A stretch of DNA of 5,215 bases from an uncultured Eubacteriales bacterium (lineage in GTDB: Bacteria > Bacillota > Clostridia > Oscillospirales > Oscillospiraceae): positions 1 through 5,215 of the forward strand of contig CABSAB010000130.1 of NCBI GenBank assembly GCA_902475515.1, written 5' to 3'. How positions within the stretch are numbered: position 1 is the first letter of the stretch; every line of letters starts with the position of its first letter. A program made the position numbers and the translations under genes. The notes beneath the pieces were generated by a model, which was not told the DNA's origin, made no database searches, and worked only from the letters and a program-made list of their open reading frames with translations. Positions 1 to 5,215 of this stretch are shown piece after piece.

Positions 1-158
1 CCGGTCAGCTTGATCCAAATACACGCACCCAGCTCCAGCGGCTGTCCGGCGCGCAGCAGGAGGCACGCCGCTTTCGCTTCCGGCAATTTCCGGGGCGGCC
101 AATCATGCCCGGTCAAACTGACAAGGACTTTACTCGAAAGGAGGCCAAACGTCCATGA
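1..158 (+). CDS. C-terminal end of a probable peptidoglycan-binding-domain protein (5' partial)
   Basis: The frame whose codons start at base 3 is open from the left edge to a TGA at 156-158, giving about 51 visible residues. The first ones, GQLDPNTRTQLQRL, match the closing element of a PG_binding_1 repeat (G-x-hydrophobic-D-x-x-T-x-x-x-L). The same element ends both repeats of the next protein (for example GHLDKATWNRL). The remaining tail is basic, rich in Arg, Lys and Gln, and ends KEAKRP; I recognise no domain in it. The stop overlaps the next start codon (ATGA, 155-158), which implies one operon and probable translational coupling. Function is inferred only from the repeat-like end: non-catalytic binding of cell-wall glycan. 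The N-terminal part, which would show any catalytic domain or signal peptide, lies outside the window. Confidence 0.7.
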   Translation, partial: GQLDPNTRTQLQRLSGAQQEARRFRFRQFPGRPIMPGQTDKDFTRKEAKRP

Positions 159-691
159 CCGAAGATCCGATCTTAAACGCACCCATCCGATCTCTCCAAC
201 AGATGCTCCGAACCATTGCTTTTGCGGGGATGGACATTCCTCTGGTGGTCCCCGACGGTATTTACGGCGACAACACAAAGTCCGCAATTACCGCGTTTCA
301 GAAAAAAAGCGGGCTCCCAGCCACCGGCACTGTGGACCACACCACACATCAAGCTCTGGTGCATGCGCATAATCACGCAAACGAGCTGCTCTCTCCCGCC
401 CAGCCTTCGGTACATCACTTCCCCGCATCATTGGTGATCCTGCCCGGACAATATCACCCCCATGTGCGGCTGGCTCAGGCCATGCAGCAAAATCTGCGGC
501 AGGAGTTTCCGGGCATCCCGGCCGTCTCGGTCACCGGGTATCTGGACAACGCCACCCAGGATGGGCTGAAGCTGCTGCAGACACTCTCGGGCATGGAGGC
601 CACAGGCCATCTGGATAAGGCCACCTGGAACCGGCTCTCCCGGCTCTACCGCTGCCTGTTTGACCGCAGTCTTTCCCCCTCTCAAGGGTAA
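155..691 (+). CDS. Protein with two peptidoglycan-binding (PG_binding_1-like) domains
   Basis: The product is 178 residues. The start is ATG at 155, with AAGGAGG at 138-144 spaced ten bases upstream. Two repeats of the peptidoglycan-binding fold are visible. Repeat 1, about residues 11-70, holds DGIYGDNTKSAITAFQKKSG and then ATGTVDHTTHQAL. Repeat 2, about residues 103-166, is more divergent, with VTGYLDNATQDGLKLLQ and then ATGHLDKATWNRL. A Pro/His-rich linker (about 75-102) joins them. I see no catalytic domain, signal peptide or membrane segment, so how it would reach the wall is unclear. In other proteins this fold recognises cell-wall glycan and usually accompanies hydrolases or spore-cortex enzymes. 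Here it stands alone, next to an upstream gene with a similar end and overlapping it by four bases. A strong terminator follows directly. The domain call is solid; the biological role is not known. Confidence 0.85.
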   Translation: MTEDPILNAPIRSLQQMLRTIAFAGMDIPLVVPDGIYGDNTKSAITAFQKKSGLPATGTVDHTTHQALVHAHNHANELLSPAQPSVHHFPASLVILPGQYHPHVRLAQAMQQNLRQEFPGIPAVSVTGYLDNATQDGLKLLQTLSGMEATGHLDKATWNRLSRLYRCLFDRSLSPSQG

Positions 692-695
692 GCTC

Positions 696-735
696 CCGTC
701 CCTCGCCGGAATTTTTTGGTTCCGGCGAGGGACGG
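696..735 (+). terminator. Rho-independent terminator after the peptidoglycan-binding gene
   Basis: A 16-bp perfect stem (696-711 paired with 720-735; arms begin CCGTCCCTCGCCGGAA) with an eight-base loop TTTTTTGG is followed by TTTGTTTG. It begins five bases after the TAA at 689-691. It should end the upstream operon and insulate the next gene. Confidence 0.93.
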
Positions 736-754
736 TTTGTTTGCATTTTCATCA

Positions 755-792
755 ATTTGTGCTTTTTATGTGCCATTTGTCCTTTCATGTGC
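755..792 (+). repeat. Imperfect tandem direct repeat, 20-bp period, ending at the -10 box
   Basis: Unit 1 is ATTTGTGCTTTTTATGTGC (755-773) and unit 2 is ATTTGTCCTTTCATGTGC (775-792). They differ by two substitutions and one missing T. The unit starts are 20 bases apart, about two helical turns, so both lie on one face of the DNA. The second unit fills the interval between the weak -35 region and the -10 box at 793-798. The placement fits a regulator-binding site, but chance duplication in AT-rich spacer DNA cannot be excluded. Confidence 0.5.
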
Positions 793-798
793 TATAAT
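771..798 (+). promoter_or_regulatory. Extended -10 sigma-A-type promoter for the flavin oxidoreductase gene
   Basis: A perfect TATAAT at 793-798 is preceded by TGC (790-792), forming an extended -10 element. The best -35 match, TGCCAT at 771-776 with a 16-base spacer, is poor, which suits an extended -10 or activator-dependent promoter. Transcription would begin near 805, giving a leader of about 25 bases that contains the palindrome TTCGAA (802-807) and the ribosome site TAAGGAGG (815-822). Confidence 0.7.
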
Positions 799-829
799 TG
801 GTTCGAATTTAAAATAAGGAGGACTCGCC

Positions 830-2867
830 ATGAGCGAACCAAAATTCAAGCATTTGCTGGAGCCCCTGAAGATCGGCAATTATGTGCTGAAAAACAGAAT
901 GTGCGTCTCCAACTCTCTGCCGCACTTTCTTCAGGGACCTGAGACCTATCCGGCAGACTCCGTCATTGCCCACTATGAAAACAAGGCCAAAAGCGCCGCC
1001 ATCGTCACCTGCATGGGCATCAACAATTTCTCCCACGGAAAGCAGCTGCCCATGGATCTGGACTTCGGCCATTTCCCGGACTATGACCTCTACGACACCA
1101 ACTGTCAGAACTATCTGCTGCAGCTGGCAGATTCCATCCACTATTATGACTCCATTGCCTGCATGGGCATCTTTGTCGGCCCCCCGTCTTGCTATCCCCT
1201 GATGGTACCCAAGGGCGAGCAGGGCCATCTGGACCGTCTGGCGGAGCCCATCACCATCGACACTCCGCCTCTGGCAGAGTTCGATATTATGAAGATCCCC
1301 GCCCATGAGGACTGCACCTACTACACTGAGGAGCAGCTGGAGCTGATCGCCCGGTCCTACGCCGAGCAGGCCGGCATCCTGAAGATGCTGGACTTCGACA
1401 TGATCTCCATCCACATGTGCTACCGGGCAAATCTTCCTGCCAGAATGTTCTCTCCCCTCACCAACCAGCGCACCGACAAGTTTGGCGGCAGCCTGGAAAA
1501 CCGGATGCGCTTCCCCCTGATGGTGCTGGAGCGCATTCGCCAGAGAGTGGGCAAGAATATGCTCATCGAAATCCAGTGGTCTGCCGACGATCTTCCCGGC
1601 GGCTACACCATTGAGGAATCCGCCGCGTTCCTCAACGAGGCGAAGAAGTACATCGACATCGTTCAACTTCGCGCCAACGAGGTGGACCATGCCCATCCCA
1701 TCGGCTTTGAGCTGCGGGAGACCCCCTTCCTGGAGTTCGGCGCATACATGAAGGAGCACGTCCCCGGCCTGACCATCGGCGTCATCGGCGGCTTCCATTA
1801 TCCTGAGACCTGTGACAAGGCCATCGCCGACGGCAAGGCGGACATCATCTACGCCGCCCGGGCATACGTCTCCAATAACGACTACGGCCAGCTGGTGCTG
1901 GAGGGCCGGGAGGATGATATCGTCCCCTGCCTCCGCTGCAACAAGTGCCATGGCCGCGGCACCAACGATCCCTTCGTGTCCGTCTGCTCCGTGAACCCCT
2001 GCATCGGCCTGGAGCAGAAGGTGGACCGCATGAAGGTTCCCACCAAGGGCGGCAAAAGGGTCGCCATCATCGGCGGCGGTCCGGCTGCCATGCGCTGCGC
2101 CATGTATCTCCAGGACCGCGGCCATACGCCTGTGATCTTCGAAAAGGGCCCGGCCCTTGGCGGCGCCATCATCCACTCGGACTTTGCGGACTTTAAGTGG
2201 CCCCTGCGGGACTTTAAGAACTTTTTGATCCATCAGATGGAGAAGCGGAACATTGAGGTCCACCTGAACACCGAGGCCACCCCCGAGATGATCAAGAACG
2301 CGAACTACGATGTGGTCATTGCCGCCACGGGTGCCAATCCTATGGTGCTGCCCATCCCCGGCGCGGACCCCGAGAAGCTGTTCTTCGCCCAGGAGACCTT
2401 TGCACATCCTGAAAAGCTGGGTGAGAATGTTGTCGTCATCGGCGGCGGCGAGGTCGGTGTGGAGATTGGCATTTACCTGGGCCAGAAGGGCCACAAGGCC
2501 ACTGTGCTGGAGATGCGGGACCGCCTGGCTGCGGACTCCACTGCCATCCACTACTACTCTATGCTCCAGGAGGCCTGGGAAAACGAGCCGAACTTCACCG
2601 GCATCACCGGAGCCAAGGTCGCGGCCTCATATAGAACTCCTTGGCCGTGCCGTAGACGGCTGTGTGGAGTACACCGACGCCGAGGGCAAGACCCAGTCTG
2701 TGCCCGCGGATTCCGTGGTCATGTCCGCCGGCATGCGTCCCACCAAGGACCTGGCCCTGAGCTTCTACGGCACGGCCAAGGAGTTCTATATGATCGGCGA
2801 CTGCAAGAAGGCCGCTACCATTCAGCAGGCTATGCGTGCCGCTTATTCCACAGCCATGCGGATCTGA
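830..2867 (+). CDS. NADH:flavin oxidoreductase / enoate-reductase-type (OYE + FAD/NAD) enzyme, apparently frameshifted near 2617-2660
   Basis: This resembles the two-module old-yellow-enzyme family (2,4-dienoyl-CoA reductase, 2-enoate reductase, BaiCD/BaiH-like), which passes NAD(P)H electrons through FAD, a 4Fe-4S cluster and FMN to an activated C=C bond. ATG at 830 follows TAAGGAGG by seven bases. Residues 1-365 form the FMN barrel, with HMCYR at 195-199 near the active site, then SPLTNQRTDKFGGSLENR ending at R225, and GVIGGFHYPE. Cys367, 370, 373 and 386 would bind the cluster. An FAD-type GGGPAA sits at 415-420 with E438 after it. A second nucleotide motif, GGGEVG, is at 538-543. The first frame stays sensible to about V597. 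The expected end (PADSVVMSAGMRP, then MIGDC, then IQQAMRAAYSTAMRI) is in the next frame and stops with TGA at 2865-2867. Skipping one base gives 678 residues, normal for the family. Left uncorrected, the first frame runs as basic nonsense to 2938 through the terminator. The substrate cannot be deduced; enoates, steroids, bile acids and flavonoids are all known for relatives. The protein should be cytoplasmic and oxygen-sensitive. Confidence 0.88.
2617..2660 (+). other. Probable +1 frameshift site inside the flavin oxidoreductase gene
   Basis: Before this interval the family-like peptide (NFTGITGAKV) lies in the frame of the ATG at 830. After it, the family-like peptide (GRAVDGCVEYTDAEGK) lies one base later. 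Both frames are open here, so the switch is placed only by resemblance to the family. One extra base, for example around 2625-2630, would explain it. There is no homopolymer longer than two bases here, so a simple homopolymer sequencing slip is not obvious. Confidence 0.8.
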
Positions 2868-2882
2868 TCCGAGCTAACATAA

Positions 2883-2916
2883 AGCTCCGTTGCAATTGCA
2901 GCGGGGCTCTTTCTCT
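2883..2916 (+). terminator. Rho-independent terminator after the flavin oxidoreductase gene
   Basis: Arms AGCTCCGTTGC (2883-2893) and GCAGCGGGGCT (2898-2908) pair over 11 bp with two G-T wobbles around an AATT loop. They are followed by the pyrimidine tail CTTTCTCT. It lies 15 bases after the TGA at 2865-2867, which supports that codon as the true end of the gene. Confidence 0.8.
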
Positions 2917-2975
2917 CCTACAGCTATCAAAAACTTGACTTCCCTTTCAGTTTCTGTTCTGAGGCGCTTCTAACA

Positions 2976-3004
2976 TTGACGAACCGGAATTGTTCTGTTA
3001 TCAT
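2976..3004 (+). promoter_or_regulatory. Sigma-A-type promoter for the beta-helix protein gene
   Basis: TTGACG (2976-2981) and TATCAT (2999-3004) are separated by 17 bases, and TGT directly before the -10 box adds an extended -10 element. The predicted start point is near 3011, inside the dyad at 3006-3023. CATAAT at 3002-3007 is an alternative -10 box but would need a 20-base spacer. Confidence 0.72.
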
Positions 3005-3005
3005 A

Positions 3006-3023
3006 ATATTCGTATCCGAATAT
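3006..3023. promoter_or_regulatory. Perfect dyad over the predicted transcription start, candidate operator
   Basis: ATATTCG (3006-3012) and CGAATAT (3017-3023) are perfect inverted arms around TATC. A second overlapping pair, TCATA (3001-3005) and TATGA (3021-3025), shares the area. The dyad follows the -10 box directly, where a repressor would block transcription. It has no run of T after it and a short AT-rich stem, so it is not a terminator. The binding protein is unknown; the MerR-type gene at the right edge is one local candidate. Confidence 0.55.
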
Positions 3024-3033
3024 GACACGGCAG

Positions 3034-3040
3034 AAAGGAG
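3034..3040 (+). promoter_or_regulatory. Ribosome binding site that fixes the start of the beta-helix protein
   Basis: AAAGGAG lies seven bases before ATG at 3048. The longer in-frame reading would start at TTG 2976, which is the promoter's -35 box and lies upstream of the predicted transcript, so 3048 is preferred. Confidence 0.85.
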
Positions 3041-3047
3041 CCTATCC

Positions 3048-4403
3048 ATGTCCAATCTTAATGAAAAAACAAGCTTTATCTGCGGCAGAAATCCGCTGGC
3101 AAAGAATAACCGTCCCTCGTTTTCCCAAGCAGAGCAGACCAGCGCTGCCCTGTGGCTCAAGGACGGAAGCATCGACACAAGCCGTTCCGGCGCCGAGGCC
3201 TACACCGGCACAGTCACAGAAAGCGGCGCCCTCCAGGATTTCAAGCTGGACTCCGCCAAGCCGGAGCTAAACGCCGTGGTGCTGGAGGGGGGCACCACCG
3301 TGGTCCTGGAGCCTGACATCCATCTCAGCGGCCCCGGCTGCAGTGATTTCACCTGCAAGGGCACTGCCATTCTGGCAGAGGAGAACGCCAAAGTGGATAT
3401 CCGCGGCGGAAGCATCACCACCCACGGTGCCACCCGCAGCGCCACCATTGCCACCTCTGGCGCCACCTTGAAGGTGTTTGGTGCCAAGCTCGCCACCTAT
3501 GGCGGACCCCTGCCCGAGGGATACGTGCCCGTCATTGGCCCCGGCATGATGGAACCGCCCGCACCCCTGGGCCTGGGCGGCAACTGCCGGACCCATCTTT
3601 CCATGGACAACTCCGAAAGCTATTTCTATAACTGCGACATCTACGCCGAAGCCTGGGCGGCACTGTCCACCGATTCCTCCGGCGGCTATGTGTATCTGGA
3701 GGCCAAGGATTCCAAGATCACCGTAGGCGGCAACGGCTACGTGATCTATGCGGACAACGGCTGCCATGTGGTGCTGGACCGCTGTGCCGTCTCCTCCGGC
3801 AATGTCTTCGGCATCCAGGACGGTAACTCCTCCATGGACCTCCGGGAGGTCTCCGGCACCTGCCAGGGCTACGGGTTCCTGATCCACGGCGGTATGCACG
3901 ACCTGGCAGACATCGGCACCATCCGCCTCCGGGACTGCGATCTCACCAGCTGCGGTCCCATGTTCCGCTGCAAGAGCACCAATGTGGATATGTATTTTAA
4001 GAACTGCCGCATGACCTGCAAGGACGGTGTGATCCTGGAGACCATGCTCACCGATGACGAGTTCTACTACAAGACCCGCTCCCATGCGGCGGACGACTAC
4101 GGTGTGCAGGCCACCTTTGAGGACATGGAGCTGTTTGGCGATCTTCGCTGCGAGGACCCCGAACGGAAGAACTGCCTGAACTTTGTAAACACATCGCTGA
4201 CGGGCGGGATCTCCGGCTCCCCCCGGCTCCGTCTCACCGAGGGCAGCTCCTGGGTTGCCACCAGGGATTCCGCCGTGACGCTGATCGGCGGAGCAGACGG
4301 AATTGATGCCGCGGCAGGCGTGACGATCACCGCGAAGGCTGACTCGCTGAAGGCGGGAACGATAACGCTTCCCTCCGGCGGCACCCTGCAGATTGTAAAA
4401 TAA
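3048..4403 (+). CDS. Probable right-handed parallel beta-helix protein, function unknown
   Basis: The product is 451 residues from ATG 3048. I do not recognise a named family. From about residue 75 to the end, the chain is a succession of short beta-strand-like segments of about 20-25 residues with Gly/Asn/Asp turns: AVVLEGGTTVVLEPDIHLSG, AILAEENAKVDIRGGSI, GYVYLEAKDSKITVGGNG, CHVVLDRCAVSS, TIRLRDCDLTSC and VDMYFKNCRMTC. This ladder is typical of right-handed parallel beta-helices. The end (RLRLTEGSSWVATRDSAVTL, then ITLPSGGTLQIVK) resembles the final coils of beta-helix adhesin-like proteins. A Pro/Gly-rich break (about 152-178) interrupts it. The first 30 residues (MSNLNEKTSF onward) are polar, with no signal peptide, lipobox, membrane segment or anchor. 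It has 14 cysteines, many at strand ends, which suits a reducing cytoplasm. Known relatives of the fold bind or cleave carbohydrate, but no catalytic motif was identified. It has its own promoter, candidate operator and terminator, and lies directly after the flavoenzyme. Confidence 0.8.
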   Translation: MSNLNEKTSFICGRNPLAKNNRPSFSQAEQTSAALWLKDGSIDTSRSGAEAYTGTVTESGALQDFKLDSAKPELNAVVLEGGTTVVLEPDIHLSGPGCSDFTCKGTAILAEENAKVDIRGGSITTHGATRSATIATSGATLKVFGAKLATYGGPLPEGYVPVIGPGMMEPPAPLGLGGNCRTHLSMDNSESYFYNCDIYAEAWAALSTDSSGGYVYLEAKDSKITVGGNGYVIYADNGCHVVLDRCAVSSGNVFGIQDGNSSMDLREVSGTCQGYGFLIHGGMHDLADIGTIRLRDCDLTSCGPMFRCKSTNVDMYFKNCRMTCKDGVILETMLTDDEFYYKTRSHAADDYGVQATFEDMELFGDLRCEDPERKNCLNFVNTSLTGGISGSPRLRLTEGSSWVATRDSAVTLIGGADGIDAAAGVTITAKADSLKAGTITLPSGGTLQIVK

Positions 4404-4406
4404 GAG

Positions 4407-4451
4407 CAGAAAGATACCCCGCTCCTTACCTGGGAGCGGGGTATCTTTCTG
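4407..4451. terminator. Bidirectional terminator between convergent genes
   Basis: A 19-bp perfect inverted repeat (CAGAAAGATACCCCGCTCC at 4407-4425, its complement at 4433-4451) has a seven-base loop TTACCTG. The GC core CCCCGCTCC is flanked by A-rich DNA on the left and T-rich DNA on the right, so transcripts from either side form a hairpin ending in a U-rich strand. It starts three bases after the TAA of the beta-helix gene and ends six bases before the stop of the minus-strand gene. Confidence 0.9.
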
Positions 4452-4457
4452 TCATAC

Positions 4458-5215
4458 CTATGGGAGCACGCCCCAAATAGAGCGTTCCTTATGCCAGGTG
4501 ATCAGCCCCAACACCCCGCGAATGATTCCAGACACCATGAACATCACGATCCAGGGCCATAGGGGCCCCTTTTTGGGCACCGGCACCGCCAACCACTCCC
4601 GAAGAAGCTGGAATATCCCAATGGCCATCCCGGTCTCAAATATACGTTTGGCAATCCGCATGGCCCTGCCATCCCGGTCGATGTGGTCGGTCACCACGGT
4701 CTCCTGCTCCTCGTGCAGCATGTCAAAAGCTTCATTCAAGAACCGTTTTCCGCTTCCCATTCGGTATGCAAGAATTTCGGTCAGCGCCTCACTGCAATCT
4801 CCCGATTCCGAGAAATTGGTCTGAGGCTGTACATGTCGGGGCGCTTCCTCCAGTTCATCCAGATACCGAAACCGGGGCTTGATGTCCATTTTCGGCAGCG
4901 GCAGTGGCTCAGCCGCCGCCGCCATCTGCCCGGCCAGTGTCTCCGGCGCATCCAGCAGTTCGGCGTTGATAGTACGCGCTTTGTCAGCCAGGCTCAGCAA
5001 ATAATCGCTCTTGCCGAGAAGTTCTTCCCGGTATTCTGAAAAGACATCTGGCGTTAGCTCCGGGTGCTCCAGCATGGTTTTGATTTGGTCGATGGAAAAC
5101 AGGCACTTCCGCAGTATTGCCACCATTTGCAGCCGCGTCACATCCTCTTCCCGGTAGTTGCGGAAGTTCTTTCCGTTCCGTCGCTCCAAAGTAAGAAAAA
5201 CCCTTGACTGTGCCC
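4458..5215 (-). CDS. MerR-family-like transcriptional regulator with C-terminal membrane segment (5' partial)
   Basis: The minus-strand frame is open from the right edge to TAG at 4458-4460. The first in-frame start is a TTG at 5189-5187. The frame continues beyond it to the edge, and the residues there (QSRVFLTLERRNGKNFRNY) align with the wing of a MerR DNA-binding domain, so the true start and the first helix-turn-helix lie outside. Counting from that TTG, residues 12-43 (YREEDVTRLQMVAILRKC, then FSIDQIKTMLEHPELTP) match the second half of the MerR helix-turn-helix. About 48-80 is a helix suited to dimerisation. About 86-185 is an acidic, Pro-containing region with no recognised ligand domain. 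About 209-232 (PLWPWIVMFMVSGIIRGV onward) is one clear membrane segment, preceded by a hydrophobic helix near 188-204 (MAIGIFQLLREWLAVPV). The regulator would therefore act from the membrane. It converges on the beta-helix gene; its target is not shown. Confidence 0.8.
   Translation of the reverse strand, partial: AQSRVFLTLERRNGKNFRNYREEDVTRLQMVAILRKCLFSIDQIKTMLEHPELTPDVFSEYREELLGKSDYLLSLADKARTINAELLDAPETLAGQMAAAAEPLPLPKMDIKPRFRYLDELEEAPRHVQPQTNFSESGDCSEALTEILAYRMGSGKRFLNEAFDMLHEEQETVVTDHIDRDGRAMRIAKRIFETGMAIGIFQLLREWLAVPVPKKGPLWPWIVMFMVSGIIRGVLGLITWHKERSIWGVLP

Noticed and set aside
10..372. A 120-residue plus-strand open frame spanning the junction of the two peptidoglycan-binding genes.
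   Set aside because: It overlaps both better-supported frames, which share a domain signature and an ATGA junction. Its own translation is basic and shows no domain.
809..2551. A 580-residue open frame on the minus strand, antisense to the flavoenzyme gene.
   Set aside because: It mirrors the codon bias of the plus-strand gene, is rich in low-complexity Gly/Ala/Val/Asp/His/Leu, has no recognisable domain, and the plus strand encodes a clear enzyme.
2617..2660. Programmed ribosomal frameshifting in the flavoenzyme gene.
   Set aside because: No slippery run, no stop codon at the switch point, and no nearby stimulatory structure was evident. This family is not known to use frameshifting, so mutation or sequence error is more likely.
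2976..3047. An N-terminal extension of the beta-helix protein starting at TTG 2976.
   Set aside because: That TTG is the -35 box of the promoter, the predicted transcript begins near 3011, and ATG 3048 has a well-spaced AAAGGAG.
3267..4085. A 272-residue open frame on the minus strand, antisense to the beta-helix gene.
   Set aside because: It has a composition-driven Gly/Ala/Val/His repeat look, no ribosome site was noted, and it sits wholly inside a plus-strand gene with promoter, ribosome site and terminator.
4407..4451. The long inverted repeat as a mobile-element end or small RNA.
   Set aside because: It is a single copy exactly between two convergent stops with A-rich and T-rich flanks, which is fully explained as a bidirectional terminator.
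5187..5189. TTG as the true start of the MerR-type gene.
   Set aside because: The frame stays open to the window edge, and the residues before and after it fit the wing of a MerR DNA-binding domain, so the protein is simply cut by the window.

Overview
The window looks like a chromosomal stretch from an anaerobic, moderately GC-rich gut-type Firmicute, most likely a clostridium of the Oscillospiraceae kind. This is inferred from strong AAGGAGG-type ribosome sites, TATAAT-like promoters, an enoate-reductase-type flavoenzyme with an Fe-S cysteine cluster, and paired small peptidoglycan-binding-domain proteins. No rRNA, tRNA, CRISPR array, insertion sequence or phage gene was seen.

Layout. Positions 1-158 hold the 3' end of a gene whose last visible residues resemble the end of a peptidoglycan-binding repeat. 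Its stop overlaps the start of a second peptidoglycan-binding protein (155-691, two repeats), so these two form the tail of an operon closed by a strong terminator (696-735). A new transcription unit then starts from an extended -10 promoter at 771-798 and carries a large old-yellow-enzyme-type NADH:flavin oxidoreductase (830-2867). It has an N-terminal FMN barrel, a four-cysteine cluster and a C-terminal FAD/NAD(P) module. Its reading frame appears broken by a one-base shift near 2617-2660. A hairpin terminator follows (2883-2908).

A third unit starts from a good promoter (2976-3004) with a perfect dyad on the predicted start point. It encodes a 451-residue protein that reads as a right-handed parallel beta-helix and has no visible signal peptide (3048-4403). 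A 19-bp perfect inverted repeat (4407-4451) separates it from a convergent gene, 4458 to the right edge on the minus strand. That gene is a MerR-type regulator with a C-terminal membrane segment, and its N-terminus lies outside the window.

How they may work together. The flavoenzyme would reduce an activated C=C bond (enoate, dienoyl-CoA, steroid, bile-acid or flavonoid type) with NAD(P)H. The beta-helix protein and MerR-type protein are neighbours with separate transcription signals, so any functional link rests on proximity. The most notable points are the frameshift, the two promoter-embedded repeat or dyad elements, the apparently non-exported beta-helix protein, and the membrane-anchored MerR-like regulator.
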